Source: Xanthobacteraceae bacterium (GTDB taxonomy: Bacteria; Pseudomonadota; Alphaproteobacteria; Rhizobiales; Xanthobacteraceae). Taken from it: DNA of 5,526 nt. Under the pieces are notes generated by a model that saw nothing but the letters and a program-made list of their open reading frames with translations, searched no databases and was not told the origin of the DNA. Position 1 is the first letter of the stretch; each line of letters begins with the position of its first letter. Below are positions 1 to 5,483 of the stretch, piece by piece. The DNA lies in assembly GCA_030043175.1 (NCBI GenBank), contig JASHYD010001155.1:1-5526 (forward strand), given 5' to 3'. The position numbers and the translations under genes were made by a program.

Positions 1-585
1 CTCTATCCCGACGAGAGCCACTTCCGAAGCCACATCCACATGGCGCGGCACGGGTTCGGCAAGGGCGAGTATCGCTACTTCAAATACCCGCTTCCCGACC
101 TCCTCGGTGGGCTGCGAACGGCGCTCTATCCACGCCTCGCAGGCGTTGCCAACGAATGGAACCGCCGGATGAAAATCGACGAGCGCTATCCTGGCGACCA
201 CGCGTCATTCCTCAATCGATGCCGCGACGCCGGCCAGACGCGTCCAACGCCGCTTCTGCTGCAGTACGTCCCCGGCGATTTCAACTGTCTCCACCAGGAT
301 CTCTACGGCGATCTCGCATTCCCCGTCCAGGTCGCGATTCTCCTCTCGGAGCCCAGCATGGATTTCACAGGCGGGGAGTTCGTCCTGACCGAACAGCGGC
401 CGCGCATGCAAAGCCGCGCCGACGTCGTGCCGCTTCGGCAGGGCGATGCGGCGGCCTTTGCGGTCCATAACCGGCCTGTGCAAGGGGCGAAGGGCAACTA
501 CCGCGTCAAGCTCCGCCACGGCGTCAGCCGCGTCCGTTCCGGCATGCGGCACACCGTCGGGATTATCTTCCACGACGCGGCCTAG
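1..585 (+). CDS. 2OG-Fe(II) oxygenase, DNA-damage-associated family (5'-truncated by window edge)
   Basis: The reading frame is open from base 1, so the gene starts upstream; 194 residues are visible and the family usually has roughly 230-240. The ATG at 40 lies inside a conserved stretch (HMARHGFGKGEYRYF) and is unlikely to be the true start. The double-stranded beta-helix iron site is seen directly: HxD in NCLHQDLYGD (His codon 292-294, Asp codon 298-300), and the distal His in LRHGVSR (517-519) followed ten residues later by the Arg that should bind 2-oxoglutarate (547-549). Motifs TGGEFVLTEQRPRMQSR and GIIFHDA fit the Oxygenase-NA/DUF2086 family (PF09859), described as acting on damaged DNA; this assignment is from memory. 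The adjacent alkyltransferase gene supports a role in alkylation repair. It is cytosolic as far as visible. The family call is firm; the exact substrate is inference. Confidence 0.88.
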   Translation, partial: LYPDESHFRSHIHMARHGFGKGEYRYFKYPLPDLLGGLRTALYPRLAGVANEWNRRMKIDERYPGDHASFLNRCRDAGQTRPTPLLLQYVPGDFNCLHQDLYGDLAFPVQVAILLSEPSMDFTGGEFVLTEQRPRMQSRADVVPLRQGDAAAFAVHNRPVQGAKGNYRVKLRHGVSRVRSGMRHTVGIIFHDAA

Positions 586-705
586 CCGGTACGGCAGACG
601 CCAGTGTCCAGCACCCGCGCAGCGCCGACCGCTCCCCGGCGCCGGCGTGATCGCGTCGCGTGGGCGTGCCGCTCCTCCCAGATGAAAAGGCCTATGTCCA
701 ATGCT

Positions 706-729
706 CCGCCCGATCGTGCAATCGGGCGG
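706..729 (+). terminator. GC-rich perfect hairpin between oxygenase and methyltransferase genes
   Basis: CCGCCCGAT (706-714) and ATCGGGCGG (721-729) form a perfect 9-bp stem around a 6-base loop. It lies 120 bases after the oxygenase stop and 95 bases before the methyltransferase start. The only T-run nearby (TTTT, about 741-744) starts some ten bases after the stem, so this is a poor match to a classical intrinsic terminator. It could also be an attenuator or protein-binding palindrome. The structure is certain; the role is inferred. Confidence 0.4.
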
Positions 730-812
730 CGGCAGCGCTGTTTTCGATTTGAAAGCAAGGATCGGATCGGCCGTCCCCTCGCCGGCTCCTATCTACAGCA
801 CAAACGAGTTCG

Positions 813-818
813 AAGGAG
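813..818 (+). promoter_or_regulatory. Ribosome binding site of the methyltransferase gene
   Basis: AAGGAG lies six bases before the ATG at 825. This spacing favours ATG 825 over the in-frame TTG at 819, which directly abuts the motif. Confidence 0.75.
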
Positions 819-824
819 TTGACG

Positions 825-1391
825 ATGCGCGAAATCATCCGCTTTGCATGGGGAATCAGTTCCCTCGGCGATTTCATGGTGGCCATGTCCGACAAAGGGC
901 TCGTAACCCTGGAATTCAGCTCACTCCACTTTGCGATGGAGGACGCGTTGCGCGTCCGCTTCCCGGAGACCGACGTCATCGACAGCCAGGAGGGATTGAG
1001 CGATTTCCTCGAAAGGGTGAATCGGGCGATCGAAGAGCCGGGTTTCGATCCCGGCGTGCCGCTTGATTTGCGCGGGACGGCGTATGAAGTCGAAGTCTGG
1101 TCGATGCTGCGCGCCATACCCGTGGGCGAAACGACGAACTACGGTACTTTGGCGGCCAAACTGGGCACTCGCGACGCACGGGATGTGACCGAGGCGATCG
1201 TCTGCAATCCCATTGCAGTCCTTGTGCCGTGCCATCGTGTCATCAGGAAGGACGGCTCGATCTCCGGCTACCGTTGGGGCTTCAAGCGCAAGCGCGAGCT
1301 GCTGGCACGCGAGCAACGTTCAAACACCTTTAGGGGAGTGGGCACCGAACAGCATTCGACGCTATTGGCTCACGTTGCTGCTCGTCCCTAA
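825..1391 (+). CDS. ogt: Methylated-DNA--protein-cysteine S-methyltransferase (Ada C-terminal/Ogt type)
   Basis: A suicide repair enzyme that moves the alkyl group of O6-alkylguanine in DNA onto its own cysteine. The protein has 188 residues from ATG 825. The N-terminal RNase H-like subdomain is about residues 1-75. The DNA-binding and active-site domain (about 82-163) contains VWSMLRAIPVGETTNYGTLA, the helix-turn-helix with the Arg119 region (ARDV, where most relatives have ARAV), the Asn of CNPI, and the acceptor motif PCHRV with Cys136. SGYRWGFKRKRELLARE is the usual C-terminal signature. The start FAWGISSLGDFMVA resembles the Ada C-terminal half, but the Ada methylphosphotriester and AraC domains are absent, so it should not act as a self-activating regulator. 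Relatives normally end near residue 163; the 25-residue tail has no recognisable feature. It has its own Shine-Dalgarno sequence and lies downstream of an oxygenase of related function. The symbol is by function, since ada-like naming is also possible. Confidence 0.93.
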   Translation: MREIIRFAWGISSLGDFMVAMSDKGLVTLEFSSLHFAMEDALRVRFPETDVIDSQEGLSDFLERVNRAIEEPGFDPGVPLDLRGTAYEVEVWSMLRAIPVGETTNYGTLAAKLGTRDARDVTEAIVCNPIAVLVPCHRVIRKDGSISGYRWGFKRKRELLAREQRSNTFRGVGTEQHSTLLAHVAARP

Positions 1392-1483
1392 GCTGCTCAA
1401 AAATCTCGCGAACTTCTGCAGTTGGCGCGCCGGAGTTCGATACGTGGCACATTTTTTCGACAGCATCGGCCAATAGGAGACCA

Positions 1484-1499
1484 AAGGACTACCGTCCTT
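1484..1499 (-). terminator. Small hairpin after the esterase stop, candidate weak terminator
   Basis: On the minus strand, 11 bases after the esterase stop, AAGGAC and GTCCTT form a perfect 6-bp stem around the loop GGTA. The following bases (TGGTCTCCTATT) are only mildly T-rich, so termination would be weak. It sits in the 119-base space between two convergent genes, where a terminator is expected. Confidence 0.35.
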
Positions 1500-1510
1500 G
1501 CTCGCGCTCC

Positions 1511-2731
1511 CTACCGGCTTAGGTGCTGGTCGAAGAAGCGGGCAACTTCATCATGGTACTCGCGAACTTCCGGCACGGTTTCGTCGCCGAGCATGTAGTC
1601 CTCGTGCGATTGACCTTCCCATACTTGGAGTATTGCCTCGACGCCCGCCTCGCGCAGCTTGCGATGCATGCGTACGGTATTGGATAGGTACAGGTCACGG
1701 GTGCCGCTGGTCAGAATAGCAGGCGGAAACCCATGCACATCGCCATAGATAGGCGACAGCAGGGGGTCCTTGAGATCGCGCCCGTTGGCGTAGAGCAGTG
1801 CAGTAGCGCGTATGAAGCCGTCTTGAGTGACCACTACGTTGTCGACTCCTTCATTCGTGAAGAGCGTATCGCCGGTTTTGGACAAATCCACCGTGGGCGA
1901 GCCCGGAGCGATCGCCCCTGGCATTGGCAGGTTTTCCATCTTGGCGCGCAGCAGCGTAGTTAACGTCAAACTGCCACCGGCTGAGCTGCCAAATATACCA
2001 ATATTTTCGGGCTTCGTTGTCCTGAGCATTTCACGGTATACCGCGATCGCATCGTCCAACGTCGCAGGGAACGGGAAATCGGGCGGCATGCGGTAATCGA
2101 CGGAGATCACCTTGAAGCCGGTTAATCCCGCCATCAGGACGGCTTCCTGGGTTCCGGACTCTCCAGGCTCAAGCACTCTGGCCCCGCCATGAAAGTGCAG
2201 GAGAACGCGGTCGGGGTTGCCCGGACGTGGCGACTTGGACGTAACGATAAACGCCTTTACCCCCGCAATGGAGGTCGGTTCTACGGCGACGCCGAGCGCC
2301 TGACGGAGTCTCGGCAAACCCCGCATGATGTCTGCCGCATCGTCATCCACTCTCTTCTTCCATTCGGCAGTGGTGACTGGCGCGATGTTAAACTTGGGGT
2401 CGATCGGCCGGCCAATTATCGCTTGCATTTGTGGGCTGACGGTGTCCGGCACCGGAATCACGCGCGCCCGCACTTCGCGAGTGCCAGCCGATTGGGCTAC
2501 GTCGTTGGTCTTGATGAAACCGCTGCTCATGTCGGGTTCGCCTTTCGAACGATCGTTCGGTGTTGGGTTTTGGGCAAATGCGGCGGCGGGAAGAAGGGAC
2601 GAGATTGCCAGGCACGCTGTGCCAGCGAAGATCTCACGGCGAGTGGATCGGAAACCGGTAAAAGCTGTCGCGGCACGAAGGCGAGTCTCACTCACCAGGT
2701 GATTTCGGGAAGGGCTCTTTGTCATGTACAC
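1511..2731 (-). CDS. Tat-exported alpha/beta hydrolase, hormone-sensitive lipase (family IV) esterase
   Basis: Probably hydrolyses carboxyl esters of short acids or other small molecules outside the cytoplasm. The 406-residue protein begins with a twin-arginine signal: TRREIF at residues 30-35, a hydrophobic stretch, and AAAFA-QN giving a likely cleavage after residue 53. The hydrolase domain (about 170-406) shows oxyanion motif HGGA at 181-184 (usually HGGG), DYRMPPDFPFPA, nucleophile elbow GSSAGG with Ser250, Asp346 in GTRDLYL and His376 in GQSHEDY, a complete triad. The start is either GTG 2731 or ATG 2725; GAAGG lies five bases before the GTG and eleven before the ATG, so both fit. An internal ATG at 2530 would give a cytoplasmic form without the signal. 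It lies 121 bases after the metallo-hydrolase gene, without a clear promoter between them. The substrate is unknown. Confidence 0.88.
   Translation of the reverse strand: MYMTKSPSRNHLVSETRLRAATAFTGFRSTRREIFAGTACLAISSLLPAAAFAQNPTPNDRSKGEPDMSSGFIKTNDVAQSAGTREVRARVIPVPDTVSPQMQAIIGRPIDPKFNIAPVTTAEWKKRVDDDAADIMRGLPRLRQALGVAVEPTSIAGVKAFIVTSKSPRPGNPDRVLLHFHGGARVLEPGESGTQEAVLMAGLTGFKVISVDYRMPPDFPFPATLDDAIAVYREMLRTTKPENIGIFGSSAGGSLTLTTLLRAKMENLPMPGAIAPGSPTVDLSKTGDTLFTNEGVDNVVVTQDGFIRATALLYANGRDLKDPLLSPIYGDVHGFPPAILTSGTRDLYLSNTVRMHRKLREAGVEAILQVWEGQSHEDYMLGDETVPEVREYHDEVARFFDQHLSR
2546..2559. promoter_or_regulatory. Perfect 14-bp palindrome inside the esterase gene, operator-like
   Basis: CGAACGATCGTTCG is a perfect inverted repeat in the codons just after the Tat signal peptide, 15 bases before an in-frame internal ATG (2530, minus strand). 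The form AAC-N4-GTT resembles operators of some TetR-type repressors. No regulator gene is in the window. It may be a chance codon arrangement; only the symmetry is certain. Confidence 0.2.
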
Positions 2732-2852
2732 CCGTACCTTCGTGTTTGCCGGCGAGCAGTCGGCAAGGCCCTAGGCGTCTAAAGCAGGAAGTCAGATTGT
2801 TTCTATCATTCAAAAACACGCTGGTTGCAGTTAGAAGCAAACAATACGGTCC

Positions 2853-3848
2853 TTAGTACTTGAACGACACCACCTTGCCGGTGTTGGGGCCAGCGCCGGC
2901 GAGGCAGATCGGAGAACGATAGAGGGGCGCTATGAAAGTTGTAGTCCGCATCTCTGCACGAATCTTCAAGAACAGCGCCTCCAGACCGAGATCGAGCCAT
3001 TCAGGTGGCAGAGCATCATGATGTGCGGGCAGGAAGAGCTTCGGTTTGAACAACTCGATGTATGGCCAGGTATAGTCAATTTGCGTATCGGCGACTGCGT
3101 GCACCTGATAGGCGACGATGGCGACATCGACGGGGCCAAGCTTTTGCGCTAGTGCCCGCACACCCGGTGCGATCGGTCCGGCGCTGCCGATTAGCACGGC
3201 CTTGAAACCCGAGGGGAAGACCAAGCCGTAGGCCAGGGTGCCTTCAGTGATCACCTTGGGATCAGAGGTGCCGAGCGATCGCACGCGGTCGAGCAGTTCT
3301 TTCTCTTGCTCCGAATAAGGCTCTGAATCGTTCTTGTACAAGCTCGCGTAAATGGCGGTGAGGCCGGGCTGTATGGTCGAATGTTGCGCTAACGCGATCT
3401 CAACCGTCGCATCGCCGAATTTCATGGTCTCGCCGCCCTTGGCGACGATGATCTGCTTTTCTGGGACGCCGAGCTGTCGAGCAACCTCCGCTGTTAGTGG
3501 TGCGCCGATGACAGGCGCTCCGGTCTGCCGGGCGACCGGACCGATGTCCGAAATGTGATCAAAGTGCGCGTGGGAAACGAAGATCGCTTCGGCCCTCGAT
3601 ACGTCCGCCGCCTTAAAGCCAAGCGGGTGGCTTCGCGACGTGCGATCGAAATAGGCATCAAATAGATAGACCTTATTTTTGTATCCAAATTCGAAATTGG
3701 TATTGCCGAGCCACCGAATGACGACAATGTCAGAGTCCAGCGGTGGTAATGGCCCGCCCGTCACGGCAGCTTGGTGACTACCGCAAGCTTCCGGGAGATC
3801 GGCAGCGTGCGATGCCTCTAAGGGATCATAGAGTGTATATTTGGACAT
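2853..3848 (-). CDS. MBL-fold metallo-hydrolase, UlaG-like (COG2220)
   Basis: A 331-residue cytosolic protein with no signal peptide. The metallo-beta-lactamase metal motif HAHFDH occupies residues 93-98 after IFVS. Further candidate ligands are His156 (AQHSTIQ) and His276/His277 in LFLPAHHDAL. The N-terminal part has IRWLGNTNFEFGYKNKVYLFDAYFDRT, the substrate-facing first strands typical of COG2220. The segment that in many relatives holds the metal-bridging Asp reads GSAGP (221-225), without an Asp; this also occurs in some members of this branch as far as I recall, so the enzyme need not be dead. Its ATG is 30 bases after the hydrolase stop, with AAGG eight bases before the start, so the two are co-transcribed. 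L-ascorbate-6-phosphate lactonase activity (UlaG) is only the closest named relative; the real substrate is unknown. Confidence 0.85.
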   Translation of the reverse strand: MSKYTLYDPLEASHAADLPEACGSHQAAVTGGPLPPLDSDIVVIRWLGNTNFEFGYKNKVYLFDAYFDRTSRSHPLGFKAADVSRAEAIFVSHAHFDHISDIGPVARQTGAPVIGAPLTAEVARQLGVPEKQIIVAKGGETMKFGDATVEIALAQHSTIQPGLTAIYASLYKNDSEPYSEQEKELLDRVRSLGTSDPKVITEGTLAYGLVFPSGFKAVLIGSAGPIAPGVRALAQKLGPVDVAIVAYQVHAVADTQIDYTWPYIELFKPKLFLPAHHDALPPEWLDLGLEALFLKIRAEMRTTTFIAPLYRSPICLAGAGPNTGKVVSFKY

Positions 3849-3878
3849 TACTTTCGCCTTGGTTTCACAGAACTGGCA

Positions 3879-4733
3879 TCACGCAGCTTTGACCGCCGCC
3901 CCTTTGATGAATGCGAGGATGTCCGGATTGATCACGTCGGCATGAACGGTCATCATGCCGTGGGGATACCCAGGATAAATTTTCAGCGTGCTGTTCTTGA
4001 CAAGCTTGGCCTGCAACAATGCATGGTCTTTGTAAGGTAGAAATTGGTCATCTTCGCCCTGCATCACGAGCGTCGGCACCGTGATCGCTTTCAGATCGTC
4101 CGTTTGGTCGGTCTCAGAGAACGCTCTGATTTCTTCGTACTGGGCGAGACCACTCCCCATCATCGCCTGACGCCACGAATTCAGGATAATTCCCTGCGAT
4201 ACTTTCGCTCCGGGTCGGTTGTAGCCGTAGAACGCACCCGAACCAATATCGAGAAAAAATTGCGACCGGTTCGCAGCCAGCGCCTTCCGCCAACCGTCCA
4301 TCAATTCGATCGGCGTGCCGCCCGGGTTTTTCTCCGTCTTGAGCATCAGCGGGGGAATGGCATCAATCAGCACGGCCTTGGCTACGCGCCCCCGCGGCTG
4401 GCCATACTCCGCGACATAGCGTGCCACCTCGCCACCCCCCGTCGAATGGCCGATATGGATCGCATTCCTCAGGTCGAGATGCTCGACCACTGCCGAGGCG
4501 TCGGACGCGTAATGGTCCATGTCATGGCCGGTGGCCACTTGCGATGAGCAACCGTGACCGCGTCTGTCATGCGCAACGACGCGATAGCCGTTGGCAACGA
4601 AGAACAACATCTGCACGTCCCAGTCGTCCGAGCAACGCCAGGCACCGTGGTGAAACATGATGGGCTGAGCGTCCTTCGGACCCCAGTCCTTGTAGAAAAT
4701 TTCTGCACCGTCTTTGGTTGTGATTGTCGTCAT
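3879..4733 (-). CDS. Alpha/beta hydrolase, non-heme (cofactor-free) chloroperoxidase/perhydrolase family
   Basis: The 284-residue cytosolic protein matches bacterial cofactor-free haloperoxidases along its length. Oxyanion region FHHGAWRCSDDWD (usual form SHGWPLS-DAWD), VVAHDRRGHGCSSQ, nucleophile elbow GHSTGGGE with Ser97, KAVLIDAIPPLMLKTEKNP, FYGYNRPGAKVSQG, Asp229 in GEDDQFLPY and His258 in YPGYPHGM form the triad at the spacing known for this family. These enzymes perhydrolyse short acids with peroxide, or are ordinary esterases or lactonases; natural substrates are mostly unknown. The start ATG 4733 is preceded only by a weak GAG Shine-Dalgarno-like motif ten bases away, while the near-identical upstream region of the truncated second copy (5438-5526) keeps AAAAGGAG. 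The stop of a decayed upstream gene lies 19 bases before the start. It heads the pair with the metallo-hydrolase. The haloperoxidase name is by family; halide oxidation should not be assumed. Confidence 0.9.
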   Translation of the reverse strand: MTTITTKDGAEIFYKDWGPKDAQPIMFHHGAWRCSDDWDVQMLFFVANGYRVVAHDRRGHGCSSQVATGHDMDHYASDASAVVEHLDLRNAIHIGHSTGGGEVARYVAEYGQPRGRVAKAVLIDAIPPLMLKTEKNPGGTPIELMDGWRKALAANRSQFFLDIGSGAFYGYNRPGAKVSQGIILNSWRQAMMGSGLAQYEEIRAFSETDQTDDLKAITVPTLVMQGEDDQFLPYKDHALLQAKLVKNSTLKIYPGYPHGMMTVHADVINPDILAFIKGAAVKAA

Positions 4734-4795
4734 GGCATCGTCTCAGTTTGTGTCAGTCAGCGTTGGTGAGTCCGTAATTGATCTCGAAACTGCTG
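4706..4795. repeat. Direct repeat, left copy (gene X end to hydrolase start)
   Basis: This pairs with 5438-5526 in the same orientation. By hand alignment 78 of 90 columns are identical, with one single-base gap. Read on the minus strand it holds the last 13 codons of gene X with its TGA (4753-4755), a 19-base spacer, and the first nine codons of the complete chloroperoxidase-type hydrolase. Differences and the gap are densest in the spacer, as expected if both flanks were once coding. Confidence 0.9.
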
Positions 4796-5046
4796 CGGCC
4801 GGCAAAGTACTGAACCTGGCTATACAATTTGCATCACCAGCTGGCTCATACTCCAAAGTACTCTCTAAGTTCCAGATTGCAGGTCCTGTCGTTCTCCGCT
4901 TGAGCGGCTCTGCTACCAACCGAATAATCTCCTGTCTTATGTCTTCTGCTGTAGACGCCTCTCGCAGGATGCTCTCAGCTCGTCAATCTCAGTTAACCTT
5001 GTCTTCCCTTTCATCATCTACTCGCATTCGTCGGAATCAGGGCTAG
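4753..5046 (-). pseudogene. Decayed remnant of unidentified gene X; no intact gene in this stretch
   Basis: This 294-base stretch between the snoaL-like and hydrolase genes has no full-length gene on either strand. On the minus strand the last 26 codons before the TGA at 4753-4755 end in SSFEINYGLTNAD, matching the end of the gene entering at the right edge (SGFEINYRITNAA). Just upstream, protein-like segments sit in other frames: MKGKTRLTEIDELRASCE (from 5014) and IIRLVAEPLKRRTTGPAIW in the frame of 4982-4743. This pattern suggests a small coding region broken by at least two frameshifts. GC is about 49% over 4801-5040 by count, lower than the 65% at the left end. I do not recognise X. The C-terminal match is solid; extending the remnant upstream to 5046 is inference. 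Confidence 0.5.
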
Positions 5047-5430
5047 TTAGACAAAAAACTCATCGAGCATGTTCGCATCCGAGATGAATGTTTCGAGGCG
5101 GTGGATCTTCCTTCCACGCAGGTGACATACTGTGGTGAGATGCTCGTCAAGGACCTTGCCATCATGTTTTCCGCTGTTGTGCTGGTGTACTCCCAAATCA
5201 TCCAGGCCGTAAACGACGCGCTCGAGTGTGATCGACACACCGAAACGATTTAACGTCTCGGATATTTTCAGAATGGCGTCGACTCCTCTCGCTTCTCCGA
5301 ACACAAGGCTGGTCCCAGGAAGACGCCAGACAATATCCTCGGTGGTAATTGAAGTTAGCAGAGCCGCGTCACGATTGGTGAGGGCCTTGATGTAGTTTTC
5401 AGCGATGTCTTTCTTTGCGGATTCGATCAT
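5047..5430 (-). CDS. SnoaL-like / NTF2-like superfamily protein
   Basis: A 127-residue single-domain protein. The pattern fits the SnoaL-like fold (PF12680): an N-terminal helix (KKDIAENYIKALTNRDAALL), then TTEDIVWRLPGTS with Trp35 and LPG 37-39, FGEARGVDAI (45-53), and the C-terminal strands HLTTVCHLRGRKIHRLETFISD with an acidic end. The family includes polyketide cyclases, ketosteroid isomerase relatives and binding-only proteins; no catalytic assignment is possible here. The start at 5430 fits the usual distance to the first helix. It overlaps the stop of a 12-codon mini-ORF by ATGA (5427-5430), and its own Shine-Dalgarno sequence is weak (GGA five bases upstream), which points to translational coupling. 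It reads in the same direction as the hydrolase, but 313 bases of mostly decayed sequence separate them, so a shared operon is possible but unproven. Confidence 0.85.
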   Translation of the reverse strand: MIESAKKDIAENYIKALTNRDAALLTSITTEDIVWRLPGTSLVFGEARGVDAILKISETLNRFGVSITLERVVYGLDDLGVHQHNSGKHDGKVLDEHLTTVCHLRGRKIHRLETFISDANMLDEFFV

Positions 5431-5465
5431 TTTCTTCCACCGTCTTTAGTTGTGATTGTCGCCAT
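5427..5465 (-). pseudogene. 12-codon truncated hydrolase start, overlapping the snoaL-like gene
   Basis: The mini-ORF reads MATITTKDGGRK and stops with TGA at 5427-5429. Its first nine codons match those of the complete hydrolase at 4733 (MTTITTKDG) with two base changes, then similarity ends. It is therefore the head of a second hydrolase copy whose body is gone, joined to the snoaL-like gene. It retains a good ribosome binding site, and its stop overlaps the next start (ATGA), so it may act as a translated leader peptide that delivers ribosomes to the snoaL-like start. Confidence 0.65.
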
Positions 5466-5472
5466 GAATCAT

Positions 5473-5480
5473 CTCCTTTT
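5473..5480 (-). promoter_or_regulatory. Strong ribosome binding site of the mini-ORF
   Basis: On the minus strand AAAAGGAG lies seven bases before the ATG at 5465. The equivalent bases in the other repeat copy read AAACTGAG, so the complete hydrolase has lost, or never had, this strong site. Confidence 0.65.
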
Positions 5481-5483
5481 GTG

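Noticed and set aside
40..42. ATG at 40 as the start of the oxygenase.
   Set aside because: The frame is open upstream and residues before and after it (SHIHMARHGFGKGEYRYF) look like conserved family sequence, so the start must be outside the window.
604..822. Plus-strand 72-codon open frame between the oxygenase and methyltransferase genes.
   Set aside because: Arg-rich, low-complexity translation typical of high-GC non-coding DNA, no good ribosome binding site, and it runs across the hairpin at 706-729.
1362..1476. CTATTGGC at 1362-1369 and GCCAATAG at 1469-1476, an 8-bp inverted repeat 115 bases across, considered as ends of a small mobile element.
   Set aside because: The arms are only 8 bp, no target-site duplication is seen, and no transposase-like sequence lies inside.
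2746..2766. TTGCCG/CGGCAA hairpin upstream of the esterase start, considered as terminator of the metallo-hydrolase gene.
   Set aside because: Only a 6-bp stem with a 9-base loop and no T-run after it on either strand.
2189..2782. Plus-strand 197-codon open frame opposite the esterase gene.
   Set aside because: It is antisense to a gene with a complete catalytic triad and signal peptide, and its translation shows no domain.
4714..5046. Plus-strand open frame of 110 codons across the gap between the hydrolase and the snoaL-like gene.
   Set aside because: It starts inside the hydrolase gene on the other strand, lacks a Shine-Dalgarno sequence, is rich in Ser and Val without a family pattern, and overlaps the minus-strand remnant of gene X.
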